From [Mycobacterium] stephanolepidis (GTDB lineage Bacteria > Actinomycetota > Actinomycetes > Mycobacteriales > Mycobacteriaceae), in assembly GCF_002356335.1 (NCBI RefSeq), contig NZ_AP018165.1:1612001-1676000 (forward strand): a stretch of DNA of 64,000 bases. The letters run 5' to 3'. The notes below the pieces were generated by a model, which was not told the origin of the DNA, searched no databases, and worked only from the letters and a program-made list of their open reading frames with translations. Below are positions 1-9,426 of the stretch, one piece after another. Numbering within the stretch: position 1 is the stretch's first letter; each line of letters begins with the position of its first letter. The position numbers and the translations under genes were made by a program.

Positions 1-143
1 CCGAAACCGCGGAGAAGGTCAACGAGCTGGTGTGCTCGCGATTGCTCACCGCGCATGATCCGGTGATCTCGGAGATGGGGCCGGTGTTGGCGGTGCATGT
101 GGGCCCAGGTGCCGTCGGGGTATGCGCCGAACCCGTGGATTGA
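1..143 (+). CDS. DegV family protein, C-terminal end (partial)
   Basis: The window opens inside a reading frame (codons start at base 3) that runs 46 codons to a TGA at 141-143 and ends in the residues GVCAEPVD. DegV proteins are fatty-acid-binding proteins. The segment with SEMGPVLAVHVGPGAVGV matches the conserved C-terminal strand of the family, where a G-P-V-x-x-x-H-x-G-P-G-A motif lies near the bound lipid. In M. tuberculosis the DegV gene Rv2417c lies close to comEA in the same direction, which agrees with the next gene here. Only the tail is visible, so nothing can be said about the start or regulation. Confidence 0.75.
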   Translation, partial: ETAEKVNELVCSRLLTAHDPVISEMGPVLAVHVGPGAVGVCAEPVD

Positions 144-232
144 CGTCGCTCTCGGTTTCCACAGTTCCGTATTCATCCACAGATCCCGCTTCATCCCTGG
201 CCGGATGCATGGGCGCTTTCTAGCGTCGAGAT

Positions 233-1027
233 ATGGATTCCGAGCTGCTGCACCGACGCCTCGCACCGCCCGGGCGCGAGCTGGACGACGATGACGACGA
301 TGTGGGGGCGGCGGCAGGTGCGGAACCGGATTCCGCATTGCGTTGGCTTCCGGATTCATTGACGACGGACGGTGCGCGGGGTTGGTTGGAGTCCGTCCGT
401 ACCGACCCCGGTCGTGCCGGGGTCGTGGCCCTGGGTGCCATTGGCGTGCTGGCAGTACTGGTCACTGTTTTCACCGTGATGCGTCAGCCGCCGCCTCCGG
501 TGAGCGCACATCTGCCTCCGGTGCAACCGGTTTCATCGAGTTCGGTGTCGGCGCCCAGTTCGTTGGTCATCAGTGTGGCCGGTCTGGTGAAAAGACCGGG
601 CCTGGTCACGTTGGCCAGCGGTGCGCGGGTCGCCGACGCGGTGACGGCGGCCGGAGGTGCGGCCGACGGCGCCGATATCGTGACGTTGAACATGGCTCGG
701 CCGGTGGCCGATGGCGACCAGATCGTGGTCGGCCTGGCTCCTGTACCCGGTCAGCCCGCGGGGATGGCGAGTTCCATCATCGCCGCCGGGCAATCGCCCT
801 CCGCGGGTATCGTAGCCAGAGGGACAGCGCCGTCGGGGCGGGTAAACCTCAACACGGCAACGGAATCCGAGCTCGATGAGTTGCCCGGCGTGGGACCGGT
901 CATGGCGGCGTCGATTGTGCGGTGGCGATCCGAGCATGGCAAGTTCACCAGCATCGACCAGCTCTCGGAGGTAGACGGGATCGGTCCCTCGCGGCTGGAC
1001 AAGTTGCGTGCCCTCGTCGTGCTGTGA
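233..1027 (+). CDS. comEA: ComEA-like helix-hairpin-helix DNA-binding membrane protein
   Basis: The product has 264 residues. An acidic N-terminal cytoplasmic part (DDDDDD near 23-28) is followed by one membrane span at about 62-82, a Ser/Pro-rich linker, an SLBB-like domain (about 110-165, starting VISVAGLVKRPG) and two helix-hairpin-helix motifs at the C-terminus (ELPGVGPVMA and EVDGIGPSRL). ComEA binds incoming double-stranded DNA outside the membrane in competent bacteria and works with the ComEC channel, whose gene overlaps the stop by 4 bp. A TAGCGT hexamer at 221-226 lies 6 bp before the ATG, so the mRNA is probably leaderless. Natural competence is not well documented in mycobacteria, so the physiological role is uncertain. 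Confidence 0.88.
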   Translation: MDSELLHRRLAPPGRELDDDDDDVGAAAGAEPDSALRWLPDSLTTDGARGWLESVRTDPGRAGVVALGAIGVLAVLVTVFTVMRQPPPPVSAHLPPVQPVSSSSVSAPSSLVISVAGLVKRPGLVTLASGARVADAVTAAGGAADGADIVTLNMARPVADGDQIVVGLAPVPGQPAGMASSIIAAGQSPSAGIVARGTAPSGRVNLNTATESELDELPGVGPVMAASIVRWRSEHGKFTSIDQLSEVDGIGPSRLDKLRALVVL

Positions 1028-2559
1028 CCCAAGCCAATCCGGTGAACGAGGTCCGCCCCGAAGACTCCGTCCTGGACCTGCGGCTGGTACCGCCCGCGCT
1101 TGCCGCCTGGGCGGCGACCGCCGCGGGAATCATGTGGCCAATAGGACATTTCAGTGCTGGCGTACTGGGTGTTGGGGTGCTTGCGGTGCACTTGTCTCGC
1201 CACCGCCTGAACAAGGTCTTCGTCGGCGCGGCGCTCGTCGTCCTGATTGCCGGTCTTGGATTCTCGGTGGCTGCGGCCCTCCGGCGCGATGGAGTGCAGA
1301 ATCATCCTTTGCGCTCTCGCGTGGGACAGGTTGTCGCGGTGCAGCTGCGGGTCTTCGATGACCCGAGGCCGATCGCCGGGGGTCGGATGATGCTACGCGC
1401 CGACCTTGTAGCACTGGGTGATCCCGCACTCCCGAGCGCCGGTTCCGTGGTTGTCTTCGGGTCGGCGCCACTACTGGGTGCGATTGAGGTCGGAGACACG
1501 GTGCAGCTGCGTGCGGTGATCACGCGCCCCACCCGCCGCGACCTGACTGTCGCGACGCTCACCGCCACGGGAGAGCCCAGGGTCATCGGTCGCTCACCAA
1601 TTGATGGGGCGGCCAATGGTGTTCGCGATCGATTTGTCGAGGTCGCGCGAACTGTACTGCCCGCCGAGCAAGCCGCACTGCTGCCGGCGCTCGTACTCGG
1701 GGACACCGGTGCGCTCGATGCGGGCACCGTCGCGATGTTTCGAACATCGGGACTCACCCATCTGATGGCGGTATCCGGGGCCAACGTGTCGATCGTGTGC
1801 GGGGCCATGCTGCTGCTGGGACGGCTGATCGGACTGCGGGCCTCGGTAGTGTTGGCGGGCCTTGTGCTGATCGGCTTCGTCATCCTCGTCAGGCCCTCAC
1901 CGAGTGTGTTGCGCGCCGCGGTGATGGGTGCGATCGGGCTACTCGGCGTGTTGACCGCGCGGCGTCGACAGGCGATACCCGCCTTGGCGGCAACGACTTT
2001 GATTCTGCTGGCACTGTCGCCCGGTCTTGCCGTTGATATCGGTTTCGCCTTGTCGGTGGTCGCCACGGCGGCGTTGGTGGTGTTGGCGCCGCGCTGGTCG
2101 CTGCGCCTGACCGCGCGGGGTTGGCCCAAGCCATTGGCCGATGTGTTGTGCATCGCGGTGGCCGCACAGGTGGTTACCGCACCGCTGATCGCCGCGATAT
2201 CGGGAAGCGTCAGCGTGGCATCCATCGCGGCCAATCTGGTCGCCGGGTGCGTGATCGCACCCATCACCATCCTCGGTACCGCAGCTGCGGGGCTTGCCGT
2301 CATCTCACCGCCGGCCGCAGGTGTGCTGGTGCGGTTCTGTGGCCCGGAACTGTGGTGGCTGCTGCGCGTCGCCGATTACGCGGCGGCGGGTGGATCGACG
2401 GCGATTCCGGTGCCCTCAGGAGCGGTTGGCTTCGTTATGGTTGCTGTGCTGCTTGGTATTTCGGTATGGCTGTGGCGTCGACGGTGGTTTCGAGCGCTGG
2501 CCTGGTCCGGGGCGCTGTGCGTACTCGCAGTGGTCATCTCGGCGAGGCTGGTCAGCTAG
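1024..2559 (+). CDS. comEC: ComEC/Rec2 family DNA-uptake channel protein
   Basis: I place the start at the GTG overlapping the comEA stop (GTGA), giving 511 residues; an upstream in-frame ATG at 922 lies inside comEA and is unlikely. The protein is strongly hydrophobic with about ten predicted spans and carries the Competence-domain signature LMAVSGANVSIV near residue 247. ComEC translocates single-stranded DNA across the membrane. At 511 residues it lacks the C-terminal metallo-beta-lactamase-like domain seen in the longer Firmicute proteins, which is a common mycobacterial form. It is translationally coupled to comEA, so the pair should be co-expressed. Confidence 0.88.
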   Translation: MTQANPVNEVRPEDSVLDLRLVPPALAAWAATAAGIMWPIGHFSAGVLGVGVLAVHLSRHRLNKVFVGAALVVLIAGLGFSVAAALRRDGVQNHPLRSRVGQVVAVQLRVFDDPRPIAGGRMMLRADLVALGDPALPSAGSVVVFGSAPLLGAIEVGDTVQLRAVITRPTRRDLTVATLTATGEPRVIGRSPIDGAANGVRDRFVEVARTVLPAEQAALLPALVLGDTGALDAGTVAMFRTSGLTHLMAVSGANVSIVCGAMLLLGRLIGLRASVVLAGLVLIGFVILVRPSPSVLRAAVMGAIGLLGVLTARRRQAIPALAATTLILLALSPGLAVDIGFALSVVATAALVVLAPRWSLRLTARGWPKPLADVLCIAVAAQVVTAPLIAAISGSVSVASIAANLVAGCVIAPITILGTAAAGLAVISPPAAGVLVRFCGPELWWLLRVADYAAAGGSTAIPVPSGAVGFVMVAVLLGISVWLWRRRWFRALAWSGALCVLAVVISARLVS

Positions 2560-2565
2560 CCGTGG

Positions 2566-3981
2566 CTAGGTCCCGGCAAAGACGAGTTGACGCTCAGGTG
2601 CCTGTGGTACAGGTGTGTCGTGACGTCGCCAGCAGTGACGCAGTACTCGCAGCAGGAATGCGGGCCGTCGCATCGACAGCGGTGAATCGTGCATGTTGTT
2701 GACACGCAGAATCGTCTCGGTGATCTGAATGTCGTTGCGTGCTGCGATCATGACCCTGTCCGACCACCATGCCATCAGCTTCCACAGCAGGCGTTGGGTG
2801 AAAGGGGTGTCGGCAGGCATTGCGGTGAACAGCGGTGCCGATAGCTTGTTGTGCTGCCAGACCGTGTTGATCTGCCGACCGACGGTGTGGAAGTACCGGC
2901 GGGCCAGGTCGGCATCACCCTCGAAGAGGCAGTCCCGAAGCGCGACTGCTTCGAGGAGCGCCATGGTCATACCCTGGCCCTTGATGGGGTCCAGACTGCA
3001 CATCGCATCACCGATCACCAGCAGGCCCTCCGGGAACTGCTCCATCTGGTCATAGCGTCGCCAGAGGGCCTCGCGGTACCTGAAGACGTGCACATCACCT
3101 ATCGGTACCGCTGAACGGATGGTGTCCAGAAGCCGCCCGGGCACGAATTGCGCTGCGAACGAAATCATTTCATCGAAGGTGCTGGGCGGATCGCCCAGAT
3201 TGAACTTGCCCAGGGTCAGCATCACGGTGCCGTTCTCGCAGCGCGCAATGGCTCCGCCGTACGGGCGTCCGGGCGCAGGGTTGAAGAAGGTGAGCTTGTC
3301 CATGTCGGCGTCGTCGGAAACATGCAGGAGCTGGCTCGCGTACGTCACCGGCGATTCCATGCGGACCGCGGCAGGCCGCGGGTAGCCGAGCCGATCGAGG
3401 AAGGTTTGGGTCCGCGGTGTACGCCCGGTGGCATCGATCACCAGATCCGAGATCAACGTCGTCACGAGGCCGGTAGATCGCCGTGCCACCCGAACGCCGG
3501 TGACGCGTTGCCCCTGGGTCATCGGCTCGATGACGTCATGGCCGTCCAGGAACTTCACATTGTCCAGACGCTGAACACGTTGTCGTACATGCATTTCCAG
3601 AAACGGTCGGGTCGCCAGGTAGAGCCGCAGCGTTTCGGGGTCACCGAACTTCCCCGATCGATGGAAGATCTCACGAGGCCCGATCAGCATCGTGATGCGC
3701 GACAGGTCGCCCTCGTCGCACACCGTGGCGCCGTTCGCCTGGAGCTCGTCGCGGATTCCGGGAAACAACCGCTCCAACCCCTGCGTGCCCGAGCTCATGA
3801 ACAGATGAATGTGCTGCCCCTGGGGCACGCCGCTGCGCACGGCTGCGGTCTTCAATTCGTCGCGCTCGACCACGGTGACCATGTCGTAAGACTCCGAGAG
3901 CACCCTGGCTGCTAATAGTCCAGCCATTCCGGCCCCGAGAACTACCGCGTGATCTCTGTGTTCCCGCATTTCAGGTGTCAT
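2566..3981 (-). CDS. FAD-dependent oxidoreductase (aromatic hydroxylase-like)
   Basis: The product has 471 residues. The N-terminus holds a Rossmann dinucleotide fold with VLGAGMAGLLA at about 13-23 and an ER acidic end of the second strand (VVERDE). Near residue 300 the second FAD motif GDAMCSLDPIKGQGM appears, typical of the PHBH/geranylgeranyl-reductase group of flavin monooxygenases. No substrate can be assigned. The ATG at 3981 follows an AAAGGAT ribosome site, with a TAGGGT -10-like hexamer further upstream, so this start is favoured over the internal ATG at 3969. It ends 6 bp from the convergent comEC stop and is separate from the membrane cluster to its right. Confidence 0.8.
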   Translation of the reverse strand: MTPEMREHRDHAVVLGAGMAGLLAARVLSESYDMVTVVERDELKTAAVRSGVPQGQHIHLFMSSGTQGLERLFPGIRDELQANGATVCDEGDLSRITMLIGPREIFHRSGKFGDPETLRLYLATRPFLEMHVRQRVQRLDNVKFLDGHDVIEPMTQGQRVTGVRVARRSTGLVTTLISDLVIDATGRTPRTQTFLDRLGYPRPAAVRMESPVTYASQLLHVSDDADMDKLTFFNPAPGRPYGGAIARCENGTVMLTLGKFNLGDPPSTFDEMISFAAQFVPGRLLDTIRSAVPIGDVHVFRYREALWRRYDQMEQFPEGLLVIGDAMCSLDPIKGQGMTMALLEAVALRDCLFEGDADLARRYFHTVGRQINTVWQHNKLSAPLFTAMPADTPFTQRLLWKLMAWWSDRVMIAARNDIQITETILRVNNMHDSPLSMRRPAFLLRVLRHCWRRHDTPVPQAPERQLVFAGT

Positions 3982-4065
3982 CGCAGATCCTTTCGTCCCG
4001 ATGCACCCTACTCTTATGAACCTCTTACTTTCTTAGAAAAACCTTAAATTCGGGTGGCAATGCGG

Positions 4066-5391
4066 TCACCCACCGAACAGCAGATACAGCCCGGTGAAGG
4101 TGTAGCCCACCATCACCAGCATCATCGCCAACTGGCCGGTCACCTGGTGTTTCGTGGGCAGGACACGCAGCGCCCGATCGTGCGCGGCGACCACACCCGC
4201 GATATGCCCGGCCAGTACGAATCCCACCTTGAGGGTGGAAAGCACTGCGGGGTGCATCGACAAGACATAGGAGACGTCGACATCGGAGAGCCATCCTCGC
4301 CCGAGGGGGTCGGCGAGCCGCAGCAGCGTCTGCTGACCCCGCTCCACGAGATAGGTCAGATAGTGAGCGAACACGTATCCGATGACGATCGGGATCAGTG
4401 AATGCGCCAGCAGGCCTGGCAGAGTGCGACGAGTGGACGCGGTGACACCGCCGGTTGCGCGCGCGGCAAGCCAGAAGGTGGTGGCAACCGTGGCCACGAA
4501 GCCCGTCAGCCCAACGGTTCGGATCGTGACGGCCGCGATCGTCGAGTCGCCGGCAAGTTCGTCGACGAATGCGCGCCAGCCGGGCATGGCCGAGAAACTG
4601 TCGAACGCAGTCGAACCCAGCAGCACCGCGAGCACCGCCACGATGCCCGGCCTAATCGGTAGTGACGGCAGATGATCGAACGGGTTGCCGACAGCGATAC
4701 GGCCATCGGCGTTGCGCCGCAACGGTGACAACCGCGAGGCCACCATGCTGTAGACCTCGAACGGATCGGCTCGCGCACACCAGCGGGTGCCGCAGGCCAG
4801 CGCGCCCGCGAGGGTTATCGCCACGTACACCAATAGCCAGATCTTCACCGCGCCAAGCGATCCGGGGTCGGTGCTGGCCAGTTCGAGCCAGACAAACATG
4901 TACAGACCCGCGGCCGCCGGCCAATATCCCCATCGCTGGGGGTAATCGGCGGGTGGGGGCCGTCGCGAGAACGGTAGTACTCGGTACACGGCTCGCACCG
5001 GTGACAGCACCCGCCAGGCGGGCCCGAACAGCAGCGACAGCGCGACCACGCCGACCCACAGCAGAACGTAGAAGACACCGGGCAGCGGATTCGTGGCGTC
5101 CTGCGGGCCGAGTGCCGCGGCCACGCCGATCCACGCGGTTGCCAGGAGCACCAGCGCGGTGCCGACCCGGCGGGTGGCCGGGCTATCGGCGGCGGCAGTG
5201 ACCCAGGCGGGCAGCGGTCGCCCGGGCCGACTCGGGTCGAACCGGGGCTTTTTCCAGGCCAGTGCGACCACGGCGAAGGTGAACGTCAATGCCCACGCCG
5301 CGCCAATCAGTGCGTAGGAGTAGGGGATCGGAAGATCGGACGAACCACCCAGCCCGTGGGCGAGTACCGCCGTCGACCGATCGGCCGTCAC
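4066..5391 (-). CDS. Polytopic membrane protein of unknown function
   Basis: The protein has 441 residues starting at a GTG that overlaps the stop of the upstream lipoprotein gene by 4 bp (GTGA). It has about ten hydrophobic segments and no soluble domain that I recognise. Charged motifs between spans include CGTRWCARADPFEVY near the middle and a C-terminal HQVTGQLAMMLVMVGYTFTGLYLLFGG. Some database relatives carry the label 'fenitrothion hydrolase', which I do not regard as a reliable function. It is the last gene of a leftward cluster with a small membrane protein, a cupredoxin-like lipoprotein and a split membrane protein, so a role in periplasmic metal or redox handling is possible, by context only. 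Confidence 0.65.
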   Translation of the reverse strand: MTADRSTAVLAHGLGGSSDLPIPYSYALIGAAWALTFTFAVVALAWKKPRFDPSRPGRPLPAWVTAAADSPATRRVGTALVLLATAWIGVAAALGPQDATNPLPGVFYVLLWVGVVALSLLFGPAWRVLSPVRAVYRVLPFSRRPPPADYPQRWGYWPAAAGLYMFVWLELASTDPGSLGAVKIWLLVYVAITLAGALACGTRWCARADPFEVYSMVASRLSPLRRNADGRIAVGNPFDHLPSLPIRPGIVAVLAVLLGSTAFDSFSAMPGWRAFVDELAGDSTIAAVTIRTVGLTGFVATVATTFWLAARATGGVTASTRRTLPGLLAHSLIPIVIGYVFAHYLTYLVERGQQTLLRLADPLGRGWLSDVDVSYVLSMHPAVLSTLKVGFVLAGHIAGVVAAHDRALRVLPTKHQVTGQLAMMLVMVGYTFTGLYLLFGG

Positions 5392-5759
5392 GGCTGGACG
5401 GAGATCGTCGCGATCGTCTTCTTGAGCTTGTGAAGCTCGACATCGACCTTTCCGGGCACGCTGACGCTGAACTGGAACGTCTGGCCGCTCTTCGGCTCGA
5501 TCTCGAAGCTATGGTCCGGAGTCGAGTGAACGTGCAACTCGTCGGCGGTATCGCTGTCTACGCGGATCACGATGCGTTCGGCGACGCGCGTCTGCAGCGT
5601 GGCGTTGGTCGGCGTGACGACTCCACTCTTGATGGTGACGTTGATGGTCAGCGGTGCGGGCGGCGCGCTGGAGTCGGTGGCCGGGGCCTTCGTCGAGGTG
5701 GTGCACCCGGCACAGGCCAACACTGCGATGGTGATCGCGGTCAGGGCTCTCATCGTCAT
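5388..5759 (-). CDS. Cupredoxin-like lipoprotein
   Basis: This 123-residue protein begins with a lipoprotein signal peptide (MTMRALTAITIAVLACAGC, lipobox Cys19), so it should be anchored on the outer face of the membrane. The mature part is a small beta-rich domain with ELHVHSTPDHSFEIEPKSG and PGKVDVELHKLKK. The paired His-x-His and Glu-Leu-His strands resemble the cupredoxin fold, although the usual Cys ligand is missing. A strong GGAGGA site lies 7 bp before the ATG. It overlaps the downstream membrane-protein gene and follows the 52-residue membrane protein gene by 12 bp. A copper-binding role is an inference. Confidence 0.68.
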   Translation of the reverse strand: MTMRALTAITIAVLACAGCTTSTKAPATDSSAPPAPLTINVTIKSGVVTPTNATLQTRVAERIVIRVDSDTADELHVHSTPDHSFEIEPKSGQTFQFSVSVPGKVDVELHKLKKTIATISVQP

Positions 5760-5771
5760 GCTTGATTCCTC

Positions 5772-5930
5772 CTAGTCGGGGTGTTCTTCTTCGCCGAGCG
5801 GATCGTCCTCGTCGGCCTGGCGCCGGTCCCGCATAGCCACCCAGATGACCACGCCGGCCACCACAACCGCGGGTGCGAACGCGGGCAACGCCAACAGCAG
5901 CGAGTGATCGGCCAGGTATTCGACGCTCAT
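5772..5930 (-). CDS. Small single-span membrane protein (52 aa)
   Basis: A 52-codon gene starts at an ATG overlapping the stop of the upstream gene by 4 bp (ATGA) and stops at 5772. The product begins MSVEYLADHSLLLALPAFAP, has one membrane span at about 13-33, then a basic turn (MRDRRQADE) and an acidic tail ending GEEEHPD. The tight coupling on both sides makes it a genuine member of the cluster. No function is known; it may be an accessory subunit of the neighbouring polytopic proteins. Confidence 0.7.
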   Translation of the reverse strand: MSVEYLADHSLLLALPAFAPAVVVAGVVIWVAMRDRRQADEDDPLGEEEHPD

Positions 5931-7781
5931 GGGCCGTGCGACACCGGCTCCTTGGGATCCGGAGTCGGCAATGCGTCACTGGCGCTGCGAGTTTCGGTGC
6001 CATTGATACGTCCGGCGCCCCAGCTCAATGCGGCGATGAGCACCAGCGTGCAGAACAGCACCACCAGTGATGCCACGTTGAACAGCCACGAGGGATGGTT
6101 CTGGTTGCGTTCACGTTGAAGGATCGTCAGTTCCTGGGTGAACGGACGGGTGCTTGACGTCAACGCTGGTGTCTCCGGTGCGCCGATACCGGGATCGGCG
6201 GGAAGGAAGATCGGCACCCCGGTCATGGTGGTGCCGTCCTGCACACGCAGCAGCGTCTTCCACGACCCATACACCGGAATGGGCTGTGTCGAACGGTAAT
6301 GGCCCTCACCGATCTTCTGCAGCCTGTCGATGGCCAGACCATGATCATTGGCCAGTCCGCCCTGCCAGGACAGGATTGTCACCCATTCGGGGTCGTCACT
6401 GATGAGGTCGCGCGGGTTGATCACCACGTCCGCCGAGACCATCCGCTTACCGCCGTCGTTGGACAGTTCATTCAATGTGATTGTCGCGGTGGCATGTTCG
6501 GGCACCTCGGTGCGCAAGCCGTTTGCTACCGCGGCACCCAGCACCAGCACCGTCAGGACGACCGCCGTGATGCTCACAGATCGTTTGGGCAGCTTCTGGC
6601 CGGTGAGCACCATGCCGAGCAGAGCGCCGCAGACGCCCATCGCGATGGCGGCGGGCACCGACATCGCCAGCGCTTCCGGCCACATGCTCAGTGGCCACGG
6701 GTAGCGATAGACGGCGCCGATCCAGAGCGATTCCAGCCAGAGGCCGACGGTGCCCACCCCAAGCCCCGCGATAGCGCCGAACAGTATGGGGCGCTTGATG
6801 AGCGGGGTCAGTGCGATGAGTTCGACGACCAGAGCCGGTCCGAGATACAGGGCAAACCAACTCGTGGGTCCGCCGAGGATGGGTCCGGCAAGCAACGAGA
6901 CCGCCGCCCGCAGGACGATCGCGAGCAGGGCGCCGATGATGGCCGCGCCGCGGCCCATCACGGTCCGCGCGCACACCGCGGCGAAGGCAGCGGCCGCGGC
7001 GATCATCATGGGCTGCTGGACCAATCGGAACTGTTCGACACCGAAGTCGTATTCGATCTGGAACACCGACAGTCCGATGAACAAGCCGCCGAAGGACAAG
7101 TAGCGCAAGAACTTCACGAAATTGGTGTCGTCATCTGCATTGAAGCCGATGGCCCGGCGGCCTTCGTATTCCAGGATCAGCACGGAGACCAGCGACAGTC
7201 CGGCACCACCGATCAGCATCAGGTGCGTGGGGCCCCACAGCGTGACGTCCTGGCCGAAGATGCGGTGCCAGATGTCGTCCAACGGGAACCCGATCAACGC
7301 ATACAGGCCGCACATCGCCATCAGCAGACCGCCCACCGGTGCGTACCAGGTGCGGGTGATGCGCACCGCCGCCGAACCGGGCCTGTCATAGGGCAGAACT
7401 ATCGCCAGCGTGCCCGCGATGAACAGCAGGAACAATCCGAACAGGATGAAGTAATGCGCCGGGATTGGCCAGCGGGCCCGCGTCGCGGCCCTTGCCGATG
7501 TGCAGGCTGACATCCCAGATGAAACCGAACAGCGCCGCGACGATCGTCGAGACGAACAGGCAGATCTGCAGCGCCACCCAGGGTGGTCGATTGAACTTGT
7601 TGCCCACCTTGTCTGCGAGGTTCTGGAGCCAGGTGATGCGTCGCTGGCGGTGCAGGTATCCGATCCACAGCAGGCCGCCCGAGACGATCGTGGCAGCCAC
7701 CGACATGCCGATCACCTGGTCGAGCGCGGCGCCGCCGCCTTCGTCGGCAGCAGCGATGATGTGCAGAGACTCCGTTGTCAT
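5927..7781 (-). pseudogene. Polytopic membrane protein interrupted by an apparent one-base frameshift
   Basis: Two overlapping frames together make one membrane protein of about 617 residues. The first frame starts at ATG 7781 (alternative 7793) and reads through several spans to WDVSLHIGKGRDAGPLANP; the second continues as PAHYFILFGLFLLFIAGTLA to the stop at 5927. The join sits in a CCCGGCG run (plus-strand gcgccggg, about 7456-7463). Removing one base gives a continuous ANPAHYF. A related protein encoded at 22421-23578 carries the same motif uninterrupted (WD-x-x-WH-x-D-x-G...PH-x-x-x-Y-x-G). Otherwise the protein has about 12 spans and an outer beta-rich domain near residues 420-520. It could be a real mutation, a sequencing error, or two separately translated pieces. 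Confidence 0.65.
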
Positions 7782-7913
7782 GTGACCGGCCATCCTGTCC
7801 GCTGAGTGGGGGAGCAACAGTGCTACTGGTCGGTAATGTTTCCAGAATTTCTCGGCTCAAACAGGGGTACGTGCTAATCGCTCCCTGTCCCTGCGGCATG
7901 GGACGATCGTCGG

Positions 7914-8864
7914 GTGACCGATGCGCTGCACCTGATCCTGGGAGACGAAGAACTACTGGTCGAGCGTGCGGTGACCTCGGTGCTGCACGCGGTGCGCGGT
8001 AAGACGGGTGCGGACATCCCCGTCAACCGGCTGCGCGCGGGGCAGGTCGATGTGGCGGAGCTGGCCGAGCTGCTGAGCCCCTCGCTGTTCTCCGACGAGA
8101 GAGTCATCGTCGTAGAGGCCGCCGCCGAGGCGGGCAAGGACTCTGTCACCCTCATCGAGCAGGCGGCTGCCGATCTTCCGCCGGGAACCTTTCTGCTCGT
8201 TCAACATTCGGGGGGCGGTCGCGCGAAGGCGCTTGCTGCCACGTTGCAGAAGCTCGGTGCCGCGGTCCACGACTGCGCGCGGATCACCAAGGCCGCCGAG
8301 CGGGCCGACTTCGTGCACAAGGAATTCCGCCGCCTCGGGCAGAAGGTGGATGCCGATGTGGTCGCCATCGTGATCGATGCCGTCGGTTCCGACATTCGTG
8401 AACTGGCCGCCGCGTGTTCGCAGTTGGTATCGGATACCGACGGCAACGTCGACGAGGCCGCGGTGCGCCGCTACCACTCCGGACGTGCGGAGGTCTCCGG
8501 ATTCGATATCGCCGACAAGGCGGTGGTGGGTGATGTCGCCGGCTCGACGGAGGCGCTGCGCTGGGCGATGCAGCGGGGCGTTCCGCATGTGCTGTTGGCC
8601 GATGCGCTCGCCGAGGCGGTGCACACCATCGCCCGGGTGGGACCGATCAAGCAGAACGCGTACGCGGCCGCGTCCGAACTCGGGATGCCGCCCTGGCGTA
8701 TCGAGAAGGCGCAGAAGCAGGCGCGCCGGTGGTCGCGTGACGCGGTGGCCGAGGCCATCAGGGTGGTGGCCGCGCTCAACGCCGATGTGAAGGGGGTGGC
8801 GGCCGATGCCGACTACGCCCTGGAATCGGCGGTGCGCAAGGTGGCCCAGCTGGTGAACACCTGA
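7914..8864 (+). CDS. holA: DNA polymerase III delta subunit
   Basis: The 316-residue product begins [19 protein letters not shown], with the GDE-x-x-L motif that opens HolA, and continues with the AAA-like fold and C-terminal collar domain. HolA is the clamp-loader subunit that opens the sliding beta clamp. The GTG at 7914 gives the family length; a GACGAT hexamer 6 bp upstream suggests a leaderless mRNA. It lies between the comEC region and rpsT, as in M. tuberculosis (Rv2413c, Rv2412), and converges on rpsT with a shared terminator at 8895-8924. Confidence 0.92.
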   Translation: MTDALHLILGDEELLVERAVTSVLHAVRGKTGADIPVNRLRAGQVDVAELAELLSPSLFSDERVIVVEAAAEAGKDSVTLIEQAAADLPPGTFLLVQHSGGGRAKALAATLQKLGAAVHDCARITKAAERADFVHKEFRRLGQKVDADVVAIVIDAVGSDIRELAAACSQLVSDTDGNVDEAAVRRYHSGRAEVSGFDIADKAVVGDVAGSTEALRWAMQRGVPHVLLADALAEAVHTIARVGPIKQNAYAAASELGMPPWRIEKAQKQARRWSRDAVAEAIRVVAALNADVKGVAADADYALESAVRKVAQLVNT

Positions 8865-8894
8865 CCCCGCCGGGGGCCGCCTCAAGACGCGAAA

Positions 8895-8924
8895 AACGCC
8901 GAGCGCGCTCGCGCGCTCGGCGTT
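8895..8924. terminator. Bidirectional hairpin between holA and rpsT
   Basis: A perfect 13-bp inverted repeat (AACGCCGAGCGCG and its complement) encloses the 4-base loop CTCG, with an A-run on one side. It lies 30 bp after the holA stop and 16 bp after the rpsT stop, so it can end transcripts from both strands. The long T-tract of the classical terminator is absent, as is usual in mycobacteria. Confidence 0.88.
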
Positions 8925-8939
8925 GATCGGAAAACTAGA

Positions 8940-9200
8940 TCAGAGCTTGTTCAGAGCCAGGGCCAGCGCCGACTTCTTGTTGGCGGCCTGGTTCTTGTGG
9001 ATGACGCCCTTGGTGACGGCCTTGTCCAGCTTGCGGCTGGTCGAGACGAGCAGCTCGCCCGCCTTCTCCTTGTCACCCTCGGCGAGCGCGTCGCGGAATC
9101 CGCGGACGGCCGTGCGCAGGGATGACTTGGTCGCCTGGTTGCGCAACCGGGCACGCTCGTTGGTACGGATGCGCTTTTCCTGCGACTTGATATTGGCCAC
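8940..9200 (-). CDS. rpsT: 30S ribosomal protein S20
   Basis: This basic protein of 86 residues begins [21 protein letters not shown], the hallmark start of S20, and ends in an Ala/Leu/Lys helix ([11 protein letters not shown]). S20 binds 16S rRNA early in 30S assembly. A GTG start follows an AAGGA site. It is transcribed alone on the minus strand, convergent to holA and divergent from the ATP-grasp gene; the conserved holA/rpsT pairing supports the call. Confidence 0.97.
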   Translation of the reverse strand: MANIKSQEKRIRTNERARLRNQATKSSLRTAVRGFRDALAEGDKEKAGELLVSTSRKLDKAVTKGVIHKNQAANKKSALALALNKL

Positions 9201-9426
9201 GCGTCTAAGTCCTTCGGTAAATCGTCTGGTAGGGCGGCGGCCTCCAGATCATTGGATCCGGGGCAGCTGAGCAGCGCCGCAAGGGAAGAGACTACCAGGG
9301 GTCTGGCCGAAACCTGAAACCGACGGGTGGTCGCACAACGCCAGATTGCGTCCAGGTATCCAGCAAGTATCGGCGATACGCGCGCACGCACTGCCGAATC
9401 CGGCGAGTTGGTGCAGCATAGGCAAG

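Noticed and set aside
97..294. Open frame of 65 codons near the window start
   Set aside because: Overlaps both the degV end and the comEA start; the comEA promoter lies inside it.
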